A stretch of DNA of 46,264 bases from an uncultured Coriobacteriaceae bacterium (GCA_900550055.1 URQU01000013.1:1-46264), one strand, 5' to 3'. Shown: positions 33,801 through 42,256, counted from the stretch's first letter. The notes: generated by a model from the letters alone, not told the origin. Program-made: numbers and translations.

Positions 33801-35341
33801 TCAGCTTCGGCTGCGGCCATGACGCCTACCTCTCCGACGAGATCTGCCGTCTCATGAAGGAACGCTCGGGCAAGCAGCCGCTTATCCTCAAGCTCGACGA
33901 ATCCGACGTCGCCGGACCGCTGCGCATCCGCGTGCGCTCGTTCATCGAGACCGTCGACGAGCGCCGCGCGCGCCAAGCCGCCATCAAGCGTGCCGCAGGC
34001 AAAAGCGCGTCCGCCTGCCTCCCGGCAACCGCCGCCGACCACCCGCTGCCCGACCCCTACCCCGTCAAGTACGTCAAAGCCGACCGGCGCATCAAGACCA
34101 TCCTCGTGCCGAACACCTCGCACGCGTTCTCCCTGCTCATGTCGGCGTCGTTCGCCCGCCAGGGCGCGCAGGCCGTCTCGCTTGACATCGGTCGGGAACG
34201 AGCTATCGAGCTGGGGAAACGATACGTCCATAACGACATCTGCTTCCCTGCGCAAATGACCATCGGCGAAGCCCTCGCCGCGCTCGACAGCGGCGAATGG
34301 GACCCGCACACCGTTGCCATCGGCACCGGCAAATACATCGGCGACTGTCGCCTGACGCATTACGCGGCGCTGCTGCGAAAGGCGCTCGACGACGCCGGCT
34401 ACGGCTACGTCCCCATCATCACCAACGACGACAAGGACGCCCACAACATGCACCCGGGTTTCAAGATGTCGCTCGGCAGCGCCATCCGCGTCGCGTTCGG
34501 CCTGCCCATGATCGACGCACTCGAAGACCTGCTGCGTAAGATGCGTCCCTACGAGCTTGAGCCCGGCAGCGCCGACAAGGCGTTCGACCAGGCAATCGAA
34601 TGCGTCATGTCGGGCATGCGCAAGCACGGCGTCCGCGGTGCGATCGCGGGCTTCAAGCAGGCCATAGCCATCATGGAGGCTGTTCGCTACAACCGCTCGA
34701 ACCCACGCCCGCAAGTGCTCATCGTGGGCGAATACCTGCTGAACTTCCACCCCGGCGCCAACCACGACATCGAGCGCTACCTTGAATCGAACGGCCTGGA
34801 GATCATCGAGGCGCGCATGACCGACGTCATCCGCAAAACCTACTTCTACCAAGATGCGCAGGCGCGCGAATTCCGCGTCTCGCAACCCTTCGCCACCAAA
34901 GCGTTCAACCGCGTGGCGAACCGGCTGTTCGAGATCGCGCACGACGTCTGCGACGGCATCGCGAAGGCCCACCCGCTCTACGAGCCCGCATGCCGCATGC
35001 CCGAGCTCGTGCGCGAAAGCGACCCCGTCATCCACCACACGTTCGACGCCGGCGAAGGCGTGCTCATCCCTGCCGAGATCCTGCACCATGCCGCACACGG
35101 CTGCCGCGCGTTCGTCATCCTGCAACCGTTCGGCTGCCTGCCGAACCACGTGGTCGGACGAGGCATCGTCAAGCAGCTCAAGGCACGCTACCCCGACGCG
35201 AACATCCTGCCGCTCGACTACGACCCCGATGTCAGCTTCGCCAACATCGAGAACCGCTTGCAAATGCTCATCATGAACGCGAAGGCACAGCACCAGCCCA
35301 CGCAAAACGTCGAAAGCATCGGCGCCGAGGACCAGGAGTAG
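30818..35341 (+). CDS. Giant 2-hydroxyacyl-CoA dehydratase activase-related protein
   Basis: 1507 residues starting behind GAGGAACAACG. Two BadF/BcrA-type ATPase domains come first. Domain 1 (about 1-270) has VGIDVGSTTTK, IELGGQDAKM and the Fe-S cysteines in NGSCAGGTGAF and SGRCGVYAKTD. Domain 2 (about 340-605) has WLGVDSGSTTTK, LDIGGQDMKA, EACSSGCGSF and GSRCTVF. A cysteine box CPFCANRCN..GNRCPRGE (about 645-685) leads into a DUF2229-type region and an HgdB-like C-terminal half (SFGCGHDAYLS, GTGKYIGDCR, LQPFGCLPNHV). Activases use ATP to fire one electron into dehydratases. A dehydratase-like part in the same chain could make it self-contained; its substrate is unknown. It is cotranscribed with a TetR regulator two bases downstream. 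Confidence 0.9.
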   Translation: MGNVSAVDVGIDVGSTTTKICALDAQSHNLLHTSYERHGARQAESVRAALNSLARLFPRASIRLALTGSGAAPIADKLGMPFVQEVVANACAIQALYPRTRCAIELGGQDAKMIFFRANETTGALDVADMRMNGSCAGGTGAFIDEIASVLNLPIEQFDAAACRGRTVYDISGRCGVYAKTDIQPLLNQGASRDDLALSAFHAIAKQTLGGLAQGIDVCPPIIFEGGPLTFNPALISVFKKRLNLADDQAIVPEHPETMVARGAALSLSGMFVDTPATIDPAAAAQSLVGFTSADDDHAPGTPFFETAAERKAFARRNQLPEEPHGPESAAAKTHVRNRRLRVWLGVDSGSTTTKLALVADDGQLIDSFYANNEGDPLQVARRALIDLHGEYADAGVALDIAGVGTTGYGELLFHRALHADYHTVETVAHAHAATRYVPDVSFILDIGGQDMKAIWLSDGVIGNIVVNEACSSGCGSFLENFAQTLGIPTPEIADAAFASEQPAVLGSRCTVFMNSSIVSEQKNGRTPADIMAGLCRSIIANVFTKVVRVPNLDSLGEHIVVQGGTFRNDAVLCALEQHIGRPVTRAPYPGLMGAIGVALLTREHMTKQAGEQAKQAACKADSHTPAPASSTFIGFDALGALSYRQHANVACPFCANRCNRTVIAFADGTTFVTGNRCPRGEIVGDPKDPATRSALKAANEQSKAGENLFETRQKLLFQDWPIEQIAPDRGITIGIPRVLAFWDTMPFWNVLLRSLGFAIRLSRPSTRAMFEEGLPQVASDTICFPAKLVHGHIHELARAGVDRIFMPIITTVPSESTASTSISMCAVVKGYPMVVKSSDDPAKNWGIPFDDPLFHWYSTEDRDRQLTDYLESTFGIPADQTTRAVKQADKAQRTFKALLTEAGAHAIESARGAGSYAIVLASRPYHNDPLVNHDLPKMLSDMGHPVLPPDAVPGIADVDLSASRIDIVNNFHQRILSSAVIAADSPALEYVQLVSFGCGHDAYLSDEICRLMKERSGKQPLILKLDESDVAGPLRIRVRSFIETVDERRARQAAIKRAAGKSASACLPATAADHPLPDPYPVKYVKADRRIKTILVPNTSHAFSLLMSASFARQGAQAVSLDIGRERAIELGKRYVHNDICFPAQMTIGEALAALDSGEWDPHTVAIGTGKYIGDCRLTHYAALLRKALDDAGYGYVPIITNDDKDAHNMHPGFKMSLGSAIRVAFGLPMIDALEDLLRKMRPYELEPGSADKAFDQAIECVMSGMRKHGVRGAIAGFKQAIAIMEAVRYNRSNPRPQVLIVGEYLLNFHPGANHDIERYLESNGLEIIEARMTDVIRKTYFYQDAQAREFRVSQPFATKAFNRVANRLFEIAHDVCDGIAKAHPLYEPACRMPELVRESDPVIHHTFDAGEGVLIPAEILHHAAHGCRAFVILQPFGCLPNHVVGRGIVKQLKARYPDANILPLDYDPDVSFANIENRLQMLIMNAKAQHQPTQNVESIGAEDQE

Positions 35342-35343
35342 CC

Positions 35344-35985
35344 ATGGCACGACCGAGGAAAAGCGAACGCGGCACCGCCGATATACGCTTAGCAAACGCA
35401 TTCTGGGCCCTGCTCGAGCATCATCGACTCGCCAACATCACCGTCGGCATGGTCGCCGAGCAGGCCGAACTCAACCGCGGCACGTTCTACTACCATTTCA
35501 AAAGCATGGACGACCTCATCGACCGGGCCATCGAGGACGAGGTCCTCGGCAACGGGTCCATCTTGCAGAACATGCTCAGCCTCGTTGCGGGATCGTCGAC
35601 CGCCAACGGCTTCGAGGCGTTCATCAAGCACGACATGGAAAGGATCGCCCTGCTCATCAAACAAGGCGGCATGGACTCGTTCTCCATTAAGATCAAATGT
35701 CTCATGTTCGGCACTTGGAAGGCGATCCTGTGCGATGAGGGCGAGGAGCTTTCCCCGAGCACGCGCATGATCATCGAATACAGCACCAGCGGCGTCATCG
35801 GCATCATCGCCTACGGCGCTCTCCACGGAAGCGGCGAAGTGCCCCCCGAGTTCTTCCCCTCGTTCGCGAAAAGCAACTCGGATTTCCTTGTGAGGCAGAT
35901 CGGGATCGCCCAAGGCATTCCCCACGAAGCCGTGCTCGAGCGGGTCCGCACCACATTGCGCATCGCCGGCATGAACGACCGATAG
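35344..35985 (+). CDS. TetR/AcrR-family regulator
   Basis: 213 residues from ATG 35344, preceded by AGGAG. The frame is open far upstream inside the activase gene, but only this start gives a TetR N-terminus. The helix-turn-helix is NITVGMVAEQAELNRGTFYYHFKSMDDLI, cited as key blocks VGMVAEQAELNRGTFYYHF. The ligand domain (about 60-213) is not recognisable. Two bases separate it from the activase stop, so it probably reports on and controls that operon. Confidence 0.88.
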   Translation: MARPRKSERGTADIRLANAFWALLEHHRLANITVGMVAEQAELNRGTFYYHFKSMDDLIDRAIEDEVLGNGSILQNMLSLVAGSSTANGFEAFIKHDMERIALLIKQGGMDSFSIKIKCLMFGTWKAILCDEGEELSPSTRMIIEYSTSGVIGIIAYGALHGSGEVPPEFFPSFAKSNSDFLVRQIGIAQGIPHEAVLERVRTTLRIAGMNDR

Positions 35986-36007
35986 CAAAACCCGCCCGAA
36001 AACAAAC

Positions 36008-36038
36008 ATGCCCGACGCGCATCAAGCACGTCGGGCAT
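36008..36038 (-). terminator. Hairpin terminator, mainly for the minus-strand gene
   Basis: A 10-bp perfect stem, ATGCCCGACG (36008-36017) with CGTCGGGCAT (36029-36038). On the minus strand it is followed by GTTTGTTTT, as needed for termination of the gene ending at 36102. It also lies 22 bases after the plus-strand TetR stop and may serve both. Confidence 0.7.
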
Positions 36039-36101
36039 GTTGACGCATAGGCAACCTCGAAGGCCCTTCCCGAGCGCTTCGCGGCCGTCACGAACACGTC
36101 G

Positions 36102-36902
36102 TCATCCGCGGAATCCTGCCAAACATGGGTACATCGACATCGTCTGAAAACGGTTCGCCATCACATCGTTGCCATAATGCGCGGCAAAGAGGCGCTGCAC
36201 AGCATCGGCGGGCTCGGCCCCGGCCAAGCGGTTCATCCAACAATCGAACGCCGCGAACGTCACCGCCGTATCCACCAGGAAAAACGCCAGCAACCCCCAG
36301 GCCAGCGGCGCACGCCACGCAACGGGGACCGTATCGGCGGCGCGCTGCATCACCGGCAGCGCCAGCTTCACCCACGCCACGCCGGCAGCGCCCCACACAA
36401 GCGCGATACCCAAGCACGTATGCCCGCCAAGGTTAAACGGCTGCGAAGAATAATCCCAGGCCACAATGCCGAACGCGTTCTCCCAGAACCATCCGGCGAA
36501 CCACTCGAACGCGGCCCCGACAACAGCCGCCACCCCGAACAGCACGCCGCCGCGTGCATCCGACAGGCGAGCCAGCGCCAACGTCATCAGAACACCGCCA
36601 ACGCCGTAAATCGGGCTGAAAGGCCCCCACAAAAACCCGGCGCGGTTCTCCCATCGGCCATCAACGAAATAGCTGACCACCGTCTCGCCGATCAGCCCCA
36701 ACACGCTGCACACCGCGAAAATCCACACCAGATGATACAGGTCCAGCTTGATCGCCTCGGATTTCGCGGCGTCGCATAAAGCCGCATCCTCGGCCGCCTT
36801 AAGCGAAGTCCCGGCGCTATCGGGGGCATTGACCGCAGCGGCCGTCCCCCGCATCAGCACGCGATCGCGATCGGCCGACCGCGATGAATCATAGCGAAGC
36901 AT
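36102..36902 (-). CDS. CmpB-like putative ABC-transporter permease family membrane protein
   Basis: 266 residues. After a polar N-terminal 50 residues come about six membrane segments. Blocks GFLWGPFSPIYGVGGV, FEWFAGWFWENAFG and WDYSSQPFNLGGHTCLG are those of the 'putative ABC transporter permease' family (PF06541, CmpB-like), whose true function is not established. Such genes usually stand alone without an ATPase, as here. The start ATG 36902 has GAGGGTGAC upstream; ATG 36854 is possible. Confidence 0.85.
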   Translation of the reverse strand: MLRYDSSRSADRDRVLMRGTAAAVNAPDSAGTSLKAAEDAALCDAAKSEAIKLDLYHLVWIFAVCSVLGLIGETVVSYFVDGRWENRAGFLWGPFSPIYGVGGVLMTLALARLSDARGGVLFGVAAVVGAAFEWFAGWFWENAFGIVAWDYSSQPFNLGGHTCLGIALVWGAAGVAWVKLALPVMQRAADTVPVAWRAPLAWGLLAFFLVDTAVTFAAFDCWMNRLAGAEPADAVQRLFAAHYGNDVMANRFQTMSMYPCLAGFRG

Positions 36903-37166
36903 GTCACCCTCTTCCCCTTTCTTTCCCCCAACTGGTCATTATGGCACACCTCGGCAGGTCCGCCCAAGGTGCAAACCACCGGTAAACAACCCGTCATCTT
37001 CGAAAGAGCCGCCGCTCACCGAGCCGCAAGCGGTCCTGCAATCTGCCGCCAAACCCGCCCCAAAACGCCCGGCTGCCGCCGCATCGTTGACTTCGCCCAA
37101 ATGCAAACCCACCATATAGCTAGATTTAGTTCGCAAACCGAAACCGCAAACGCCAAAGGGGGCTTC

Positions 37167-38333
37167 ATGCGCTACATCAACTGCTTGAACAACATCTCCG
37201 CCAAGGGAACCGACCTGCTCGGGTCCGACTACCAGCTTACCGACGACATCGCGCAGGCCTCCGGCGTGCTCGTGCGCAGCGCCGCCATGCACGACATGGA
37301 CCTGCCCGAAGGCCTGCTCGCCGTCGCCCGCGCCGGCGCAGGCGTGAACAACATCCCGCTCGACAAGTGCGCCGAAGCCGGCATCGTCGTGTTCAACACC
37401 CCCGGCGCCAACGCGAACGCCGTGAAGGAGCTCGTCCTGTGCGGCATGCTGCTGGCAAGCCGCGGCATCCTGCCCGGCGCCGCCTGGTGCCGCGAGCATG
37501 CCGATTCCCCCACCATCGGCAAAGACGCCGAGAAGGCGAAGAAGGCCTTCGCCGGCAAAGAGATCTCCGGCAAGACGCTCGGCGTCATCGGCCTGGGAGC
37601 CATCGGCGCGCTGGTGGCCAACGCCGCCATCGACCTGGGCATGAACGTGCTCGGCTACGACCCCTACGTTTCCGCCGAGGCCGCTTGGCGCCTATCTCCC
37701 TCCGTCGAGCACGTCACCAACCTCGACGACGTCCTGCACCGCAGCGACTACGTCACCATCCACGTGCCCGCCATGGACTCCACGCGCGGCATGATCGGCG
37801 CGCATGAGCTCGAGGTCGCAAAACCCGGCTGCGCCGTCATGAACTTCAGTCGCGACACCCTGGTCGACAACGCCGCCATGGCCGAGGCCCTCGAGGCCGG
37901 TCGCGTGGCCACCTACGTCACCGACTTCGCAACGCCCGAGGTCATGGCCATGCAAAATACCATCGTGCTGCCGCACCTTGGCGCCAGCACCGCCGAGGCC
38001 GAGGACAACTGCGCCATCATGGCAACGTTGCAGATGAAGGATTACCTGGAGAACGGCAACATCAAGAACTCGGTGAACTACCCGGCCTGCGACATGGGCC
38101 CCGCCCCCGCGCAGGGCGGCCGCGTCGCCGTGCTCCACGCCAACGTGCCCGACATGCTCAGCCAGATCACCGGTGTGTTCGGCGAAGTGGGCGCAAATAT
38201 CGACAACCTCACGAACAAGGCCCGCGGCAACGCCGCCTACACCATGCTCGACCTCAACGCCCCCGCAACCGACGAGCTTGTCGCCAAGCTCACGGCCATC
38301 GAAGGCGTTCACCGCGTCCGTATCGTGAAGTAA
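37167..38333 (+). CDS. Phosphoglycerate dehydrogenase-like enzyme with ACT domain
   Basis: 388 residues from ATG 37167 (AAAGGGGG upstream); the longer frame from 36969 lacks homology. The NAD-binding motif is GVIGLGAIGALVANAA. Substrate and catalytic blocks are ARAGAGVNNIPLDKCAE, NFSRDTLVDNAAM (where the usual NxARG reads NFSRD), DFATPEVM and LPHLGASTAEAE. A C-terminal ACT domain (about 315-388: RVAVLHANVPDMLSQITGVF) suggests amino-acid feedback. It would oxidise 3-phosphoglycerate for serine synthesis. No serC gene is adjacent, though a ThrH-type phosphatase lies at 1.3 kb. The Phe-Ser-Arg catalytic variant is shared by many gut Firmicute and Actinobacterial SerA-like proteins, as far as I recall. 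Confidence 0.88.
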   Translation: MRYINCLNNISAKGTDLLGSDYQLTDDIAQASGVLVRSAAMHDMDLPEGLLAVARAGAGVNNIPLDKCAEAGIVVFNTPGANANAVKELVLCGMLLASRGILPGAAWCREHADSPTIGKDAEKAKKAFAGKEISGKTLGVIGLGAIGALVANAAIDLGMNVLGYDPYVSAEAAWRLSPSVEHVTNLDDVLHRSDYVTIHVPAMDSTRGMIGAHELEVAKPGCAVMNFSRDTLVDNAAMAEALEAGRVATYVTDFATPEVMAMQNTIVLPHLGASTAEAEDNCAIMATLQMKDYLENGNIKNSVNYPACDMGPAPAQGGRVAVLHANVPDMLSQITGVFGEVGANIDNLTNKARGNAAYTMLDLNAPATDELVAKLTAIEGVHRVRIVK

Positions 38334-38359
38334 CGAACGCAACACCCATAGCATCTCGC

Positions 38360-38402
38360 AAAAGGGACCGATTCGCACGATGCGGAGTCGGTCCCTTTTT
38401 TC
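38360..38402 (+). terminator. Intrinsic terminator after the SerA-like gene
   Basis: A 12-bp perfect stem (38360-38371 with 38388-38399) with an inner CGCA/TGCG stem, followed by a T-run, starting 26 bases past the stop codon. It is a strong plus-strand terminator. Confidence 0.93.
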
Positions 38403-38700
38403 GCGACGCGCCGAGCCGCTCCATGCCCCCACGCACAAAGAACGGGTTTTCATCGAAATCCGCACCGGCCATATAACCCACCGGGGCGCCGGAAGACTCC
38501 CCGCTTTCGTCGCCTACGCAGCCCACGGAATACTTGAAAGCGCCCGGCAAAACCGAAGAGGACGATTCCGCGGAAATTCCGGGATCGCCCCCTTGCAACA
38601 CAGCTCTCACGCAAGGCGTCTAAGCCGCAAAACGCGGCTCGACCGCGCTTGATGCCGCCTTGTCATTCGAAGTCCCAGCTCAAGCAACCGTCTAGGTAGC
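38403..38700. other. Gap between convergent serA-like and mnmA genes
   Basis: 298 bp. I see no gene. A minus-strand frame crosses it, but it runs through the terminator and into the SerA-like coding sequence and has no recognisable features. No terminator for mnmA was found. Confidence 0.4.
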
Positions 38701-39855
38701 TTATTCGCTTGCCTCGATCGTTCCGCCGCCCACAACGACATCACCATCGTAGAGCACCAGCGACTGCCCCGCTGCCGGACGCGCTACTGGGTCATCGAAG
38801 CGAACCACCAGCTGATCGCCCTCCATAACCGCCTCGCCAGCCTGCGCTCGTTGGCGGTAATGGGTTTTCGCCGTAACGCGCAACGGCTTATCAAGCGCCG
38901 CCACTGAGATCAGGTTCACGTCCCCTGCGCGCACCTCGCGCACGCCCAGCTCGCTTCGCGGGCCCACCACCAGCACGTTCTCGGCGGCATCTTTGCCCAC
39001 CACGTACAACGGCTCGGACGCGGCGATGCCGATGCCCTTGCGCTGCCCGATCGTGTAATGAACCAGCCCGTTGTGCCGCCCGAGCACCTTGCCGTCGATA
39101 TCGACGATATCCCCAGGCTCGAACGCTGCAGGGGCCGCCGGACCATCCCCGCCATCGGGCGCGGCATCTTCCCCAAACCCCATGTACCGCGCAATGAACG
39201 ACGCATAATCGCCATCGGGCACAAAGCAGATGTCCTGGCTTTCCGCCTTATGGGCGTTTCCGAACGAATGCTTCTCCGCCAGCTCCCTCACCTGCGGTTT
39301 TGTCAGCTCTCCCAGCGGGAACAGCATATGCGCCAGGTCATCTTGCGTAAGGTGATACAGCACATAACTTTGATCTTTCGCCTCATCCAATCCACGGCGA
39401 AGCTCGAACCTGCCCGTGCTCTCGTTGAACGCCCGACGCGCATAATGGCCGGTCGCCACATAATCGAAGCCCAGCTGCGCACGGCGGCGCTGCAAGGCGG
39501 CGAACTTCAGGTACCTGTTGCAGTCGATGCACGGGTTCGGCGTACGACCGTGCAGGTACGCATCGCAGAATCGATCGATCACCTCGCTGCCGAACGTCCC
39601 CGTGAAGTTGAACGTGAAGTGCTCAAGCCCCAGCCCGAACGCCACCTGTCGGGCATCCTCCACATCGCTTTGGCTGCAGCAAGTGCTCTCGCCCACCATG
39701 CACGCGCCGCCGGCGCCGGCAACCTCGTTGTCGAACAGCTTCATGGTGACGCCCGTGGCATCATAGCCAGCATCACGAAGCAGCAGCGCCGCCACCGAGC
39801 TGTCCACCCCGCCGCTCATCGCAACCAGCACACGCTCTTGCTTTTCGCCATCCAC
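38701..39855 (-). CDS. mnmA: tRNA-specific 2-thiouridylase MnmA
   Basis: 384 residues from GTG 39855, with AAGGAG nine bases upstream. PP-loop VAMSGGVDSSVAALLL, catalytic cysteines in NPCIDCNRYLKF (Cys in TPNPC) and SQDICFVPDG, and GTP-like ligand loops ATGHYAR and HYTIGQRKGIGIA. MnmA thiolates wobble uridine 34 of Lys/Glu/Gln tRNAs, using sulfur relayed from a cysteine desulfurase. A short Gly/Pro/Ala insert (about 228-243) is extra. It is transcribed alone. Confidence 0.96.
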   Translation of the reverse strand: MDGEKQERVLVAMSGGVDSSVAALLLRDAGYDATGVTMKLFDNEVAGAGGACMVGESTCCSQSDVEDARQVAFGLGLEHFTFNFTGTFGSEVIDRFCDAYLHGRTPNPCIDCNRYLKFAALQRRRAQLGFDYVATGHYARRAFNESTGRFELRRGLDEAKDQSYVLYHLTQDDLAHMLFPLGELTKPQVRELAEKHSFGNAHKAESQDICFVPDGDYASFIARYMGFGEDAAPDGGDGPAAPAAFEPGDIVDIDGKVLGRHNGLVHYTIGQRKGIGIAASEPLYVVGKDAAENVLVVGPRSELGVREVRAGDVNLISVAALDKPLRVTAKTHYRQRAQAGEAVMEGDQLVVRFDDPVARPAAGQSLVLYDGDVVVGGGTIEASE

Positions 39856-40223
39856 CTGGGATTACTCCTTCAAACAACCTACCATCGCGAAGCCCCGTGC
39901 CGCACCATGATCGAAGTAGTCATCGCTCTCATCAGCGATGCTGTTCACAAGCACACCCAGCTTCCACCCAATAAGGCCTCGAACTGCGCTCGTCCAAACA
40001 CCTAGCCGACAAGCGCGCTCGTACGCTTCGCAAATTCCACTTCACTGTCAAAAGGCAGCCCTGGACCCACCAAGCCCCGCAAATAGCGCTATCGCGCAGT
40101 CCTACGCCGCATGCGGACACCTGAACAAAACCCAACTCGCAAGCTTATCGAAATCCTTCCGCGAAAACCGCCGGCATGCCCACGATCCGGAACACCTCGA
40201 ACGCCCCAGCTCCGACCATCAAG
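39856..40223. other. Intergenic region upstream of mnmA
   Basis: 368 bp between two minus-strand genes. It contains many stop codons in all frames and no hairpin, tRNA or clear promoter that I can support. It should hold the mnmA promoter. Confidence 0.35.
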
Positions 40224-41153
40224 CTAGATGTAGTCAGCGAACCTGACCGCGGGCCACACGGCATTCGGGTCGCACTCTTCGCGATCGATGCGCAGGCAAT
40301 CGTGGCAACGCCCTTCGCGACAGCGCATCTGCCGCGCCTCGTCGATTAAGGCACGGAACAGCGGTGCCATATGCCCACCGTCCTCCACGAAATACTCGGG
40401 ATGCCACTGCACGCCCATAAGGAAGCGGCAATCCTTCGCCTCCACGCCTTCCACCAGGCCATCAGGCCCATATGCGGCAGCCGCCAAATTGGGAGGCAGC
40501 GCACGAACGCCCTGATGGTGCATGGAATTCACCGCAGCGGAATCGCAACCCAAGATCTCCCCGAGCTTGCTTGAGCGCATAATCGAAACCGTATGGGTGG
40601 GATGCCCGTATTCCTTTGTTTGCCAATGGTTCACGCGCCCACCGGCTTGCGTCTGCACGCCCTCCGACGGCACTGGCACATCGTCGGCGGCGCACATGCC
40701 GTCGAACTGCTCTTCCAAATCCAGGTACAGCGTGCCCCCGAAGAACACGTTGATCATCTGCATGCCGCGGCAGATGCCCAGCAACGGATAGTCGAACTGA
40801 TACGCGTAGCTGAGCAGCAGATACTCGACTTCCTCGCGCTCAGGCGTCAATTCCGAAAGCTTGCCGTAGGTGATATCGCCGCCATAGCGCACGGGGCTGA
40901 TATCCTGACCGCCCGACAACACGAACCCATCGATGCGCGGCAGCAGCGACTCGTACACGCTGACATCGCTCGTGAACGGAACGATCAGCGGTGCCCCTCC
41001 CGCTGCAACGATGGCCTGCGCATAGTGGTTGTTCATGCGAAGGATTCCCTCGTTCGGGTCGTACGTCGGCACGATGCCGATGACCGGCCGCGATGCACCC
41101 ATCGCTTTCGTGGCAATTTCCTCGATGCTGACGGGACGCTGCATGCTTTCCAT
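40224..41153 (-). CDS. Class I glutamine amidotransferase (PuuD-like) with cysteine-rich tail
   Basis: 309 residues. The nucleophile is the Cys in LLGICRGMQMINV, and the His-x-Glu of the triad is in GVQWHPEYF. GFVLSGGQDISP forms the oxyanion region and VNSMHHQGV the substrate side, as in gamma-glutamyl-GABA hydrolases. Past the catalytic domain is a tail of about 35 residues with C-x4-C-x2-C-x7-C (CREGRCHDCLRIDREEC), which looks like a metal or Fe-S site and is not part of ordinary PuuD. The stop-to-start distance to upp is eight bases, so the two are co-transcribed. The substrate is not known. Confidence 0.85.
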   Translation of the reverse strand: MESMQRPVSIEEIATKAMGASRPVIGIVPTYDPNEGILRMNNHYAQAIVAAGGAPLIVPFTSDVSVYESLLPRIDGFVLSGGQDISPVRYGGDITYGKLSELTPEREEVEYLLLSYAYQFDYPLLGICRGMQMINVFFGGTLYLDLEEQFDGMCAADDVPVPSEGVQTQAGGRVNHWQTKEYGHPTHTVSIMRSSKLGEILGCDSAAVNSMHHQGVRALPPNLAAAAYGPDGLVEGVEAKDCRFLMGVQWHPEYFVEDGGHMAPLFRALIDEARQMRCREGRCHDCLRIDREECDPNAVWPAVRFADYI

Positions 41154-41161
41154 AGCGCCCC

Positions 41162-41812
41162 CTACAAAGTGCCGAAGATGCGGTCACCCGCATCACCCAG
41201 GCCGGGAAGGATATATGCCTGATCGTTCAGCCCGTCATCCAGCGCGCACGTCCAAATGCGGACATCGGGGTCTTCCCGCAAAACGGCGCGAACCCCTTCG
41301 GGGGCAGCCACCAGCACCAGGAACCGGATGTCGCGAACGCCCTGCTCACGCAGATAATGGATAGCCGAAAGCGCACTGCCGCCCGTAGCCAACATAGGAT
41401 CGATCAAAAACACCGTCCTGTTGGCAATGCCCCTCGGCATCTTAGCGTAATACTCGTGCGGCTGATGCGTCTGCTCGTCGCGTTCCATGCCCAGCACCCC
41501 CACTGCAGCGGAGGGTATGGCGGAAAGAACCCCGTCCAGCATGCCCATGCCCGCACGCAGGATCGGAACCACGGCAAGACCCTCGCCCGCAATCCGTTTC
41601 CCGATCGTGCGCTGCAATGGGGTATCCACCTCGACGGGTTCCGTCGGCAAATCGCGCGACGCCTCATATACCTCAAGCATGGCAACTTCGTGCACAAGCT
41701 GACGAAACTGGGAAGGAGCCGTGGATGCATCGCGCATGATCGACATCTTATGCGCGATAAGGGGATGCTCGAGCACATTCAGGCGCTCGTCGGTTAATCG
41801 CATCTCTTCCAT
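41162..41812 (-). CDS. upp: Uracil phosphoribosyltransferase
   Basis: 216 residues from ATG 41812, with GAGGAG upstream. The PRPP loop is IDPMLATGGSA, with the flexible-loop Arg in ILRAGMGMLDG and the uracil-binding end ILPGLGDAGDR, all as in UPRTases. It salvages uracil to UMP. It is the last clearly chromosomal gene before the plasmid-like module, and is read away from it. Confidence 0.96.
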   Translation of the reverse strand: MEEMRLTDERLNVLEHPLIAHKMSIMRDASTAPSQFRQLVHEVAMLEVYEASRDLPTEPVEVDTPLQRTIGKRIAGEGLAVVPILRAGMGMLDGVLSAIPSAAVGVLGMERDEQTHQPHEYYAKMPRGIANRTVFLIDPMLATGGSALSAIHYLREQGVRDIRFLVLVAAPEGVRAVLREDPDVRIWTCALDDGLNDQAYILPGLGDAGDRIFGTL

Positions 41813-42092
41813 CCCAAAGCTCCTCTCAGACTCCAGCGATCTTTGACTGCATATCATACGCTAAAGCCTAGCAACCGAGCACCGTCAACCGGTGTTCGGC
41901 CATCAAACTATAACAAAATTTTTCCATTCGGAAACAAGTTGCAACAATTTCTCGGGCTCTGGAGCCAATGCAGCACAAAACACCAGGCGAAAAGCGGGGT
42001 TTGCAGCCTATTTCCACCGATTTGATGCTCACAACAACCACCAACACATAGTCGAATCAAGCCGTTTTGCGCGTTTTCATAACAAAACAATG

Positions 42093-42120
42093 TGGACATT
42101 CAAGTGTTTCTTGTTATAGA
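42093..42120 (+). promoter_or_regulatory. Candidate rep promoter
   Basis: TGGACA (42093-42098), 16-base spacer, TATAGA (42115-42120) with an extended -10 TG. The predicted start is near 42127, giving a leader of about 255 bases. A perfect 7-bp inverted repeat, CTTGTTA (42110-42116) and TAACAAG (42130-42136), straddles the start. ACTGTGCA at 42120-42127 equals one half of the parA operator. Confidence 0.5.
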
Positions 42121-42186
42121 CTGTGCAAGTAACAAGCGTGGATACCTATGCGCCAACATAGCCCCCGCTTGCATCGACAACAGAAA

Positions 42187-42216
42187 AAAGAACCCCCTAG
42201 CGCCAACTAGGGGGTT
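42187..42216 (-). terminator. Intrinsic terminator on the minus strand inside the rep leader
   Basis: A 10-bp perfect stem, 42191-42200 with 42207-42216, around a six-base loop. On the minus strand the stem is followed by C and six T. No minus-strand protein gene lies between it and the rep gene, so it must end a non-coding or antisense transcript. Confidence 0.88.
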
Positions 42217-42250
42217 GCCTAAGTGATCAAGTATCGACCACTCACTCACA
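42190..42250 (-). ncRNA. Candidate antisense (countertranscribed) RNA against the rep leader
   Basis: A strong minus-strand promoter (42257-42285) and an intrinsic terminator (42187-42216) bracket about 60 bases with no coding capacity. The RNA would be fully complementary to the rep mRNA leader between the rep promoter and start codon. Short antisense RNAs in this position set copy number in many plasmids. The transcript itself is predicted, not seen. Confidence 0.6.
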
Positions 42251-42256
42251 GGTGAT

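Noticed and set aside
33035..35401. Long minus-strand frame opposite the giant activase
   Set aside because: Same reason: it reflects codon bias of the real plus-strand gene and has no domain features.
38290..38610. Minus-strand frame of about 106 codons between the serA-like and mnmA genes
   Set aside because: It runs through a strong intrinsic terminator and into the serA-like gene on the opposite strand, and has no recognisable motif.
41813..42092. Attachment site or integrase scar at the junction with the plasmid-like module
   Set aside because: I found no direct repeat pair, tRNA fragment or integrase gene. Only a 9-bp inverted match (TTGTTATAG) is present, too short to support it.
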